Source: Clostridium sp. CAG:590
GTDB taxonomy: Bacteria; Bacillota; Clostridia; Lachnospirales; Lachnospiraceae
Direction of reading: 5' to 3'
NCBI GenBank assembly: GCA_000431135.1
Contig: HF987771.1
Coordinates: 1-21,402, forward strand
Length of the DNA: 21,402 bases
In this document: piece after piece, positions 6,832 through 13,291 of the stretch
Layout: every line of letters starts with the position of its first letter
Position numbering within the stretch: the first letter of the stretch is position 1
Translations under genes and position numbers: made by a program
Notes under the pieces: generated by a model
Told to the model about the DNA's origin: nothing
The model's input: the letters and a program-made list of their open reading frames with translations, nothing else
Databases searched by the model: none

Positions 6832-8001
6832 ATGGATAAATATGATAATGAAGAACAATTAACCGAAGCAGAATTAGAAGATCTTAGAAGAGAACGTGCC
6901 GCCGCACGTCGCAGAAAACTTGCTGCAAGAGAACGACGCAGAAAGAAGCGCCGTCAACAGGCCATTATCCGATGCAGCATTTTATTAGTTGCTGTCATTT
7001 TAGTAATTTTCATAATTGTAAAACTGATCACCGGAATCGTTGGTCTGTTCACCAAAGACAAAAAGCCAAAAGCGACAACAGAATTGCCTGCAACCACACA
7101 GGAAGCTACAACAGAAGCTCCCGTTGCAGACATTGACGAAGCAATTCTTGCCAAAGATCTGCCAGCCGATCGTGATGCAGCCATTGCAATCCTTCAAACT
7201 GCGACAGAAACAGACACCGATATTAAGAATATTATGGACAACCAGGCAGTCTATTCCGATATCCTGTTACGCAATTTGGCTGCCAATCTCGAAATGAAGC
7301 AATTTACCTTAGATTATATTGCAAAGATTAATACCGTATATGATGGCGATTTTTCAGTAGATGTCAGTCAGACAGAGATTCCATTATTCCTTCAATATGA
7401 TGAACAATGGGGTTATGCGGATTACGGAAATGATCTGGTTGCATTTAGCGGAAGTGGTCCAACCTGTCTTTCTATGGCATACACCTATTTGAAACAGGAT
7501 GGAAGCATGAATCCGATCAAAGTAGCTGATTACTCAACGGAAAAGGGTTATATTGATGAACATGGAGATACCAATTGGACGCTTATGACCGATGGGGCAG
7601 CGGGACTTGGTTTAAGTTCCGAAGCTTTGACCGTTGCAGAAGATGATATGAAATCAGCCTTAGAAAGCGGCAAAGTTATCATCTGTTCTATGGCTCCGGG
7701 AGATTTTACAAGAAGCGGAAGTTACATTGTGATCAAAGACTACAAAGACGGTCTTTTCTATGTAAATGATCCTACAAGCCAGGCCCGTAGTGATGTCGGC
7801 TGGGATTTCAAACGGTTGAGTAACCAGATTACGAATATGTGGGCATTAAGTGTGGGAACCGGTGACACTACGACCGGCAGCACCGAAAGCGGCGATTCAA
7901 CCAGTGGGGATAACGCATCCACAGAAGGCGGCGGCAATAACGCCACCACAGCAGAAAGTACGGCAGCAACAACATCCGCATCTACAGAAGCTGCAAATTA
8001 A
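6832..8001 (+). CDS. Membrane-anchored C39-family peptidase-like protein with degenerate active site
   Basis: A 389-aa protein. A strongly basic N-terminus (residues 19-43) precedes one TM (about 49-70), then a Thr/Pro/Glu linker, a helical region (about 100-170) and a C39_2-type papain-like domain (about 180-345). The tail is Thr/Ser/Gly/Asn-rich and probably disordered, so the domain is likely outside the cell. Recognisable family signatures are DEQWGYADYGN, GSGPTCLSMAYTYL, GKVIICSMAPGDFT and FYVNDPTS. In active members the second motif reads GCGP and the His motif reads GHFIV. Here the catalytic positions are Ser208 and Ser297 (GSYIVI), while the Asp of VNDP (313) remains, so this is probably a pseudoenzyme. 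The ATG at 6832 is chosen because AAGGTG lies 8 nt upstream; the in-frame ATG at 6826 is too close to it. Confidence 0.8.
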   Translation: MDKYDNEEQLTEAELEDLRRERAAARRRKLAARERRRKKRRQQAIIRCSILLVAVILVIFIIVKLITGIVGLFTKDKKPKATTELPATTQEATTEAPVADIDEAILAKDLPADRDAAIAILQTATETDTDIKNIMDNQAVYSDILLRNLAANLEMKQFTLDYIAKINTVYDGDFSVDVSQTEIPLFLQYDEQWGYADYGNDLVAFSGSGPTCLSMAYTYLKQDGSMNPIKVADYSTEKGYIDEHGDTNWTLMTDGAAGLGLSSEALTVAEDDMKSALESGKVIICSMAPGDFTRSGSYIVIKDYKDGLFYVNDPTSQARSDVGWDFKRLSNQITNMWALSVGTGDTTTGSTESGDSTSGDNASTEGGGNNATTAESTAATTSASTEAAN

Positions 8002-8008
8002 GCATTTC

Positions 8009-8039
8009 TTCGCACAGCGTATATTCTACGCTGTGCGAA
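8009..8039 (+). terminator. Intrinsic terminator after the C39-fold gene
   Basis: Perfect 13-bp stem TTCGCACAGCGTA/TACGCTGTGCGAA with a 5-nt loop, starting 8 bp after the stop codon and followed by a broken T-run (TTAATTTTA). Confidence 0.85.
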
Positions 8040-8053
8040 ATTAATTTTAGGGG

Positions 8054-8082
8054 TTGATTTTTCCGGAAAGTTTGCTTATAAT
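8054..8082 (+). promoter_or_regulatory. Sigma-A promoter for the DUF2798 gene
   Basis: TTGATT (8054-8059), 17-bp spacer, TATAAT (8077-8082). The predicted start near 8089 gives a leader of about 118 nt that contains the hairpin at 8138-8182. Confidence 0.75.
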
Positions 8083-8137
8083 AGCAACTCGGAACAAATT
8101 ATATAGTGTAATTAAGAATTGATATTTTATTGGAAAC

Positions 8138-8182
8138 GACACAAGTGTATGCTTGATAACGAACAACACATGTGTCTTTTTT
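8138..8182 (+). terminator. Terminator-like hairpin in the DUF2798 leader (attenuator candidate)
   Basis: GACACA-A-GTGT pairs with ACAC-A-TGTGTC (6 bp, one A-A mismatch, 4 bp) around a 17-nt loop and is followed directly by TTTTTT (8177-8182). It lies inside the leader, 25 bp before the start codon, so it would stop transcription before the gene unless relieved. I recognise no known riboswitch class here. Confidence 0.5.
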
Positions 8183-8206
8183 ACGCTCATTTTTAGGAGG
8201 AATATT

Positions 8207-8695
8207 ATGCCAAAAAATTTATTTCAAAATGTTATTTTCACGTTAATGATGTCATTTCTGATGGTCTATGTCATGATCTGCTACAACATCGCCCTCAATA
8301 CAGGTGGTATGAGTAATCAGGTATTGGGACTTGCATTTCATGAATTACTGATCATGTGGCCGGTTGCCTTTTTCTTAGAATTACTTGTAGTTGACAACCT
8401 TGCCCATAAATTAGCATTCCGGATTGTAACTCCACAGGATCGTCCAATTGTGATCACTCTTGCAATCTCCGTCATGATCATCTGCATTATGTGTCCGATC
8501 ATGAGTCTCATTGCAACTATCCTATTCAAAGATGCCGGCAATCAGTTAATCGCCGTATGGGCACAGACTACTTTTATGAACTTCCCAGTTGCATTCTTCT
8601 GGCAGCTTATGTATTGTGGACCGATCATTCGTTTTCTGTTCGGTAAAATGTTCGCAGAACAAGAAGTAAAAGAAACACATGCTCAGGAAGCATAA
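8207..8695 (+). CDS. DUF2798 family membrane protein (two tandem copies)
   Basis: A 162-aa integral membrane protein of unknown function. It consists of two related halves, each with two TM segments and a WPVAFF/FPVAFF motif: residues about 5-75 (WPVAFFLELLVVDNLAHKLAF) and about 80-150 (FPVAFFWQLMYCGPIIRFLF). This is the DUF2798 duplication. The start is the ATG at 8207, because AGGAGG ends 6 nt upstream; the frame extends upstream to an unlikely TTG at 8153. The gene stands alone behind its own promoter and a leader hairpin. Its stop codon is only 3 bp from the stop of the convergent 73-aa gene, with no terminator between them. Confidence 0.85.
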   Translation: MPKNLFQNVIFTLMMSFLMVYVMICYNIALNTGGMSNQVLGLAFHELLIMWPVAFFLELLVVDNLAHKLAFRIVTPQDRPIVITLAISVMIICIMCPIMSLIATILFKDAGNQLIAVWAQTTFMNFPVAFFWQLMYCGPIIRFLFGKMFAEQEVKETHAQEA

Positions 8696-8698
8696 ATT

Positions 8699-8920
8699 CT
8701 AATACTCCTTTGTAATTGCAGACTGTTCTACCCCATACTGAGTACAGAATTGCCTAAGATCGGACGCATCCCGTATCAACATGATTTCGGAAAATCTGCC
8801 AGTCTGCAAGTCCTTAAAACCTGCGACCTGTTCTCCCGTGCAGATACTTGCACGGATAACTGGTCGCATTTTTGTTGCATCATATGTACTTGTCTGTTTG
8901 TGTCTCTTTCTTCCAAACAC
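8699..8920 (-). CDS. Small conserved-looking protein of unknown function (GTG start)
   Basis: A 73-aa soluble protein starting MFGRKRHKQ with a basic N-terminus, then PVIRASICTGEQVAGFKDL and FSEIMLIRD. I recognise the IRASICTGEQVAGF/EIMLIR pattern from small Lachnospiraceae proteins but know no function. The start codon is GTG at 8920. Its AGGTGAG ribosome site is formed by the last codons and stop of the DUF1294 gene, which ends 4 bp upstream, so translation is probably coupled. It is the third gene of a small-protein cluster (80 aa, DUF1294, 73 aa). Confidence 0.7.
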   Translation of the reverse strand: MFGRKRHKQTSTYDATKMRPVIRASICTGEQVAGFKDLQTGRFSEIMLIRDASDLRQFCTQYGVEQSAITKEY

Positions 8921-8924
8921 TATC

Positions 8925-9206
8925 TCACCTTCCCCAGTAAACCAATAACGCTATCTGTATTACAAAAATGAGTGGCACACCCACCACAAAATACCAATGC
9001 TTTGTCTTATGTCGAAACGTATACATTCCCGCAAATGCCCCGACGGAACCACCGATCACTGCCAGTCCCAATAACGTTGCTTCCCGTACACGCCATTTGT
9101 TGTGTTTCGCCTTCCACTTGTCAATGCCGTAGACTGCAAATGTTATCAGATTGATGATGCATAAATATGCTATGAATATATTGCTGTGTAATATGTTTTG
9201 AATCAT
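8925..9206 (-). CDS. DUF1294 family small membrane protein
   Basis: A 93-aa membrane protein with three hydrophobic segments (about residues 8-28, 44-62 and 70-90). Signature residues of DUF1294 are visible: YGIDKWKAKHNKWRVRE, GGSVGAFAGM and RHKTKHWYF. Molecular function is unknown. AGAGGAA precedes the ATG at 9206 by about 10 nt. It sits between the 80-aa and 73-aa genes on the same strand, with short gaps suggesting one transcript. Confidence 0.88.
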   Translation of the reverse strand: MIQNILHSNIFIAYLCIINLITFAVYGIDKWKAKHNKWRVREATLLGLAVIGGSVGAFAGMYTFRHKTKHWYFVVGVPLIFVIQIALLVYWGR

Positions 9207-9255
9207 TTTAACGTTCTTCCTCTTTTATAATAATATCTCCACAATAAATGATCTA

Positions 9256-9498
9256 TCATCCATTTGCTTTGCAAACAACTCCTTCAGCTCTGTTTTTACA
9301 TATTCCCTTCTCTGTTCTTATAACAACATCACCCTCATCAATCTGCTGTTCATAAAGGTACGCATCCGCAACCTCAACAGTTATCCGGACACCTGATCCA
9401 TCCTGAAGGATTACCTGATCCATCCGAACAGAACCATCCGGCAATCCCTCACAGCCGAAATCCGGCTCTATGATATGTATCACTTTATACTGTTTCAT
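9256..9498 (-). CDS. Small protein of unknown function (80 aa)
   Basis: A soluble 80-aa protein, MKQYKVIHIIEPDFGCEG..., rich in beta-type sequence (VILQDGSGVRITVEVAD) with a conserved-looking EPDFGCEGLPDG segment. No domain is recognised. The ATG at 9498 is chosen because GGGGGA lies 7 nt upstream; the frame is open back to 9552 but the earlier ATGs lack good ribosome sites. It is upstream of the DUF1294 gene and 86 bp downstream of the P-loop ATPase gene, on the same strand. Confidence 0.65.
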   Translation of the reverse strand: MKQYKVIHIIEPDFGCEGLPDGSVRMDQVILQDGSGVRITVEVADAYLYEQQIDEGDVVIRTEKGICKNRAEGVVCKANG

Positions 9499-9584
9499 AA
9501 CATGTTCCCCCAACAATTTCATAATGCGGATGTTCTCTTTATCCCGATTCACCTAAAAAATACCGTACATTTCCACTTCATCCC

Positions 9585-10616
9585 TTATACATGTATCAAT
9601 ACATATTCACCAAATTCCGGTAACGCAAAATGTACATACCCATGTTCTTCACAATTTATAATTCCTCTTTTTTTCAATCTGTCACGATAAGGATTGAACT
9701 CATTTGTTTTCAGTGACAACTTCTCCCGGATTTCCTTTATTTTTCCTGAATCTGTCTCTGCAATTCCATAGCATATTTTCTTATCCTTGTTCGATAACTC
9801 TGACCAGATTTTATCGTATACATATTCACTCAAATACTGTCTGTACATACCAACCACCGACTTATAATCTCCATCCTTCTGCCACGTCAGATACCCTAAT
9901 ACCTGAAATGCGAATGGATAGCCTTTGGTCATATCCGCCATTGCTAATGCATCATCACCGGAAAATCCAAAAATTTCCTGATATTTCTGTTTCACCACAC
10001 CTTTATCTAATGGTTGCAGCTTAATCTTTGGTGCCCGGTACAAAAACGTCAGATTTTTCTCATTCTGTAAGGCATCTATATTTTCAAAAAGTCCTGTCAT
10101 GAGCAAAAATACTGGCAATTCATTTCGAACAAAAATCTGAAATGCACTTGCAAATATTTTCATTTCTTCATTGCTTGTTGCTTCATCAATTGTGATAAGT
10201 ACACGTTTCTTCTTATCTTTTACAACCTCTAGCATCGCCTGGATTGCATTTTCTATATCAAAAAAAGGATCTGATTTTTCAATGGATACTCCAATCCCTA
10301 ATACTGATAAATCCAGCTTTGCTTTTATAAACAGATCCTTCAGGTTTTTCTGATCGTATAATTTTGCAGCAAAACTATGGAGCAAATCACGATCCGGATT
10401 CAGTTCTATTACAATCCAATCCTTGTCTTTGCGAAAATGCTTCGATATATCTGTCAGCATTACAGTCTTTCCACTGCCCCAGACTCCCGTAATCATATAA
10501 ATCTGCTGGTTCATCCATTCTGACGAAAACGAATCAATAATCTCATTCGTCTGTGCCAATCTGGAAATTGATTCTAACGGACTTTTACCAAAAACTAATG
10601 TAAATGGATTTTGCAT
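9585..10616 (-). CDS. Stand-alone P-loop ATPase with winged-helix C-terminus (archaeal-ATPase/AAA-like)
   Basis: A 343-aa cytosolic ATPase. Walker A is GVWGSGKT (residues 44-51) and Walker B is RVLITIDEA (around residue 140). A sensor-like strand (VFLLMTGL) follows, then a helical lid (KGYPFAFQVLGYL) and a C-terminal winged-helix-like region (EKLSLKTNEFNPYRDRLKKRGII, then YVHFALPEFGEYV). This is the layout of the 'archaeal ATPase'/ORC-like STAND superfamily. Such single-gene ATPases are common in clostridial genomes and their roles are mostly unknown. GAGGTG precedes the ATG. No toxin, nuclease or transposase neighbour is present, so I assign no defence or mobility role. Confidence 0.8.
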   Translation of the reverse strand: MQNPFTLVFGKSPLESISRLAQTNEIIDSFSSEWMNQQIYMITGVWGSGKTVMLTDISKHFRKDKDWIVIELNPDRDLLHSFAAKLYDQKNLKDLFIKAKLDLSVLGIGVSIEKSDPFFDIENAIQAMLEVVKDKKKRVLITIDEATSNEEMKIFASAFQIFVRNELPVFLLMTGLFENIDALQNEKNLTFLYRAPKIKLQPLDKGVVKQKYQEIFGFSGDDALAMADMTKGYPFAFQVLGYLTWQKDGDYKSVVGMYRQYLSEYVYDKIWSELSNKDKKICYGIAETDSGKIKEIREKLSLKTNEFNPYRDRLKKRGIINCEEHGYVHFALPEFGEYVLIHV

Positions 10617-10654
10617 CGCACACCTCTTTTACTGTTCTTTACTCTTATTATTTA

Positions 10655-10682
10655 TTTTTACTCTTTATTACTGTTTTGTCAA
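10655..10682 (-). promoter_or_regulatory. Promoter for the P-loop ATPase gene
   Basis: Minus strand: TTGACA (10682-10677), 16-bp spacer, TAAAAA (10660-10655). The sequence between it and the start codon is low-complexity and A-rich, with AGTAAA recurring. Confidence 0.55.
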
Positions 10683-10719
10683 GAGATTTGCATTACTTCT
10701 TCCACAAGCAATACCTGCT

Positions 10720-11337
10720 TCATAACAATTCCTTTCGATTCTGAACGGAATCCTCTTCTGTGATTGAACGGATTACACGACACGGATTCCCTGCCGCCAA
10801 TGAGTTAGCCGGAATATCTTTCGTCACAACGCTTCCTGCTCCGATTACACAGCCTTCTCCAATGGTAACGCCTGCTGCGATCACAACATTACTGGCGATC
10901 CAGCAATTCGAACTAATTGTAACCGGCTTACCGTACTCGTCATCATAAAATGTTCCATCCGGCTTACGTTTCAGATTGCGTTCCTGCCATCGGAACGGAT
11001 GCATTGGCGTCGCAATCGTACAATTCGGTCCAAAGAATACATTATCTCCGATCGTTACCGGACAAGTATCTAGTACCGTAAAGTTAAAGTTCGCATAACA
11101 ACATTCTCCCATAGTCGTAAATTGACCATAGTCAAAATATATCGGTCCCTGCAAATAGGTTCCCTCACCACGGTTCGGCATAAGTTCATCTAATATCTCT
11201 TTGCGTTTTTCTTCTTCCGTCTCAAAGGTGTCATTATACATCTTGGACAGTTTATGTGCTAATACCCTTCTTGCTTCTAACTGTTTGTCACTTGGATCAT
11301 ATATCTTCCCTGCTAACATTTTCTCTTGCTCTGTCAT
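10720..11337 (-). CDS. Sugar O-acetyltransferase (maltose/galactoside acetyltransferase family)
   Basis: A 205-aa cytosolic enzyme that transfers acetyl from acetyl-CoA to a sugar hydroxyl. The N-terminal Mac domain (EKMLAGKIYDPSDKQLEARR) is followed by a left-handed beta-helix of hexapeptide repeats (TIGDNVFFGPN, TIGEGCVIGAGSVV). The expected catalytic His is His113 in TPMHPF, and the acetyl-CoA end carries AAGNPCRVIR. Length and layout are normal for the LacA/Maa group; the acceptor sugar is not predictable. It starts 15 bp after the transaldolase-type gene on the same strand, with an AAGGAA ribosome site in the gap, so the two are probably co-transcribed. Confidence 0.93.
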   Translation of the reverse strand: MTEQEKMLAGKIYDPSDKQLEARRVLAHKLSKMYNDTFETEEEKRKEILDELMPNRGEGTYLQGPIYFDYGQFTTMGECCYANFNFTVLDTCPVTIGDNVFFGPNCTIATPMHPFRWQERNLKRKPDGTFYDDEYGKPVTISSNCWIASNVVIAAGVTIGEGCVIGAGSVVTKDIPANSLAAGNPCRVIRSITEEDSVQNRKELL

Positions 11338-11352
11338 AATTATACGTTCCTT

Positions 11353-12006
11353 CTACTTTCCGAAAACCGCTTCGTAATCTGCTTTGAATTTCTCAATACC
11401 CTGATCGGTCAACGGATGCTTTGTCATCTGCTCGATTACCTTGTAAGGAACTGTTGCGATGTCTGCACCAGCCAATGCACAATCAATTACATGGATCGGA
11501 TTACGAACCGAAGCACAAATGATCTCGGTATCCAGATCATAGTTATCAAAGATCTGTACAATCTCCTCAATCAGAGTAACACCCATAGAACTGATATCAT
11601 CCAATCTTCCTAAAAACGGAGACACATAGGTAGCACCTGCTCTAGCAGCAAGGATTGCCTGTGCCGGAGTGAAGATCAATGTTACGTTGGTCTTGATTCC
11701 CTCTTCAGACAATACCTTAACTGCTTTCAATCCTTCTACCGTCATTGGAATCTTAACCACCATGTTTGGATGAATAGCCGCAATCTCTCTGCCTTCTGCG
11801 ATTATTCCCTCTGCATCTGTTGTAGTTGCTTTTACTTCACCACTGATTGGACCATCCACAATCGTTGTAATCTCCTTGATTACTTCCGTGAAATCTCTGC
11901 CCTCTTTTGCGATAAGGGATGGGTTGGTGGTAACCCCACAGATCACACCCATATCATTTGCCTTCTTAATCTCCTCTACATTTGCTGTGTCAATAAAAAA
12001 CCTCAT
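11353..12006 (-). CDS. fsa: Transaldolase-like protein, FSA/TalC family
   Basis: A 217-aa class I aldolase-fold enzyme of the short transaldolase group (fructose-6-phosphate aldolase/TalC). The Schiff-base lysine is Lys85 in VVKIPMT; Asp6 in FIDTAN and the NVTLIF strand (107-112) are also conserved. Two positions distinguish the activities in this family: where E. coli FSA has Gln59 and Tyr131, this protein has Glu57 (SGEVKAT) and Phe131 (SPFLGRLDD). These are the residues of true transaldolases such as Bacillus TalC, so pentose-phosphate transaldolase activity is more likely than F6P aldolase activity, although family-level naming gives fsa. GAGG lies 8 nt before the ATG. It probably forms an operon with the acetyltransferase. 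Confidence 0.93.
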   Translation of the reverse strand: MRFFIDTANVEEIKKANDMGVICGVTTNPSLIAKEGRDFTEVIKEITTIVDGPISGEVKATTTDAEGIIAEGREIAAIHPNMVVKIPMTVEGLKAVKVLSEEGIKTNVTLIFTPAQAILAARAGATYVSPFLGRLDDISSMGVTLIEEIVQIFDNYDLDTEIICASVRNPIHVIDCALAGADIATVPYKVIEQMTKHPLTDQGIEKFKADYEAVFGK

Positions 12007-12094
12007 AATATCTACCTCATCTTTCTTCTTTTTCGGATATTCCGTTTCTATGTTATTACTCCTTAAAACATCTTAAATATTACCTAATGTTTTC

Positions 12095-13291
12095 TTATTC
12101 TTTTATATCAATGATATCTTTCAGTATATAATAGAACGATGGAGCCGAACTCTTTTCATTCTCCGGATAACCCTTTGTCATGTCATAGGTATCTGTTGCA
12201 TCCTGTGGATTGATACCGATATAATCACCCTGAAATACCTCAATCTGATTATTCTTTAATTTCTCAATCGTTGATGCGATCTTATCTTTTGTTCCCGGTG
12301 CGGCAACTAACTCATTTAATTCTAACATCTGCACCCAGTCTTCGTCAAATCCTGCTCCGATGTCCTGACCATTCACATTTCCAACAACGACGTCCTCTAT
12401 CTTCTTTTGATCCAACACGGCCTGCACTGCTTGCTTCATATACGGAACCCAATTGATCTTTGCCCCCGTCAGATAAGTTGTGGATGCCAGTTCTGCCATA
12501 CTCTGATTATACCCCACCAGATACACCGGTGTCGATACATCGGTCTGTTCACATGCAACCGCCGGTCCTGCCGTATCGGAATGCTGCGAAATGATCACAC
12601 AGCCATCCCCGATCAATTCCTGCGCACATTTCTTTTCTTTCAAATAATTATTCCACGTATCGGTATAACATACTTCCATCGTTGTTTCCGGCACCACAGA
12701 ACGCGCACCTAATAAAAATGCCGTATATCCGGAAATAACCTCTGCATACGGATATGCTCCGACATATCCCAGCCTCGCCTGTTCTTTCGTAATCGTTCCA
12801 TTCTCTATTAATTCCTGCAGTTTCATTCCTGCCACAACACCGGATACATATCTCCCCTCATATATCGCACCCATAAATGTATGATAATTCGCCAATACCG
12901 TATCTGAATTTGCATTATCTCCTGTTGCCATGCAAAACTCAACATCCGGGTATTTCTCTGCCAATTCTTTTGTCACCGTTTCATATCCGTAGCTTGTCGC
13001 AAATATAATGTCACAGCCTTCTTCCACCAATTCTTCAATGGATTCTCTCTCTGCACCTTCCGCTACGTTATATTTTGCGATTGTCTTTACTCTGTCACCA
13101 AATGCATTATCCACGGCTTCCTGTGCATCCATAAAATTACTGGTATACGCCGTACTGGCATCTCCTACATACACAAAACCTGCCTTGATCGTCCGGCTCT
13201 CATCATCATGCCAGAAGATGCTGTACAATCCTACAACGGCAAGAATCACTGAGACCGCAGTAATTATCGTAATTCCATAAATCCGTTTCAT
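12095..13291 (-). CDS. BMP-family binding protein, membrane-anchored, partner of the HD-GYP receptor
   Basis: A 398-aa protein with one N-terminal TM (about residues 6-26) and no lipobox Cys, followed by a type-I periplasmic binding fold of the BMP family (IKAGFVYVGD, EEGCDIIFATSYGYETV, YVSGVVAGM, IISQHSDTAG, LVGYNQSM). It is a diverged paralogue of the lipoprotein at 1974-3260. Its ATG overlaps the TGA of the upstream giant receptor gene (ATGA), with GAGG 7 nt before it, so the two are translationally coupled. No ABC transporter genes adjoin it. The likely role is to capture a ligand outside the membrane and present it to the receptor, rather than to feed a transporter. The ligand is unknown; family members bind purines or nucleosides. 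Confidence 0.88.
   Translation of the reverse strand: MKRIYGITIITAVSVILAVVGLYSIFWHDDESRTIKAGFVYVGDASTAYTSNFMDAQEAVDNAFGDRVKTIAKYNVAEGAERESIEELVEEGCDIIFATSYGYETVTKELAEKYPDVEFCMATGDNANSDTVLANYHTFMGAIYEGRYVSGVVAGMKLQELIENGTITKEQARLGYVGAYPYAEVISGYTAFLLGARSVVPETTMEVCYTDTWNNYLKEKKCAQELIGDGCVIISQHSDTAGPAVACEQTDVSTPVYLVGYNQSMAELASTTYLTGAKINWVPYMKQAVQAVLDQKKIEDVVVGNVNGQDIGAGFDEDWVQMLELNELVAAPGTKDKIASTIEKLKNNQIEVFQGDYIGINPQDATDTYDMTKGYPENEKSSAPSFYYILKDIIDIKE

Noticed and set aside
7860..7998. Thr/Ser/Gly/Ala-rich 3' end of the C39-fold gene, considered as a possible frameshift tail
   Set aside because: The reading frame is uninterrupted, followed at once by a stop and a perfect terminator; such tails are common in secreted proteins.
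8149..8196. 15-aa leader peptide ORF (starts MLDNEQH) whose TAG overlaps the DUF2798 ribosome site
   Set aside because: No ribosome site before its ATG, no run of regulatory codons, and it lies within the hairpin; probably chance.
8845..8865. 7-bp perfect hairpin CCGTGCA/TGCACGG
   Set aside because: It lies inside the 73-aa coding region at the RASICTG codons and has no T-run; best explained by coding constraint.
10621..10676. Recurrent AGTAAA/TTTACT units, considered as a short tandem repeat or CRISPR-like array
   Set aside because: Unit lengths are irregular, and there are no spacers and no cas genes; simple A/T-rich low complexity.
13008..13280. Plus-strand open frame of 90 aa opposite the BMP gene
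   Set aside because: Shadow of the signal-anchor and N-terminal domain of the BMP protein; no start context.
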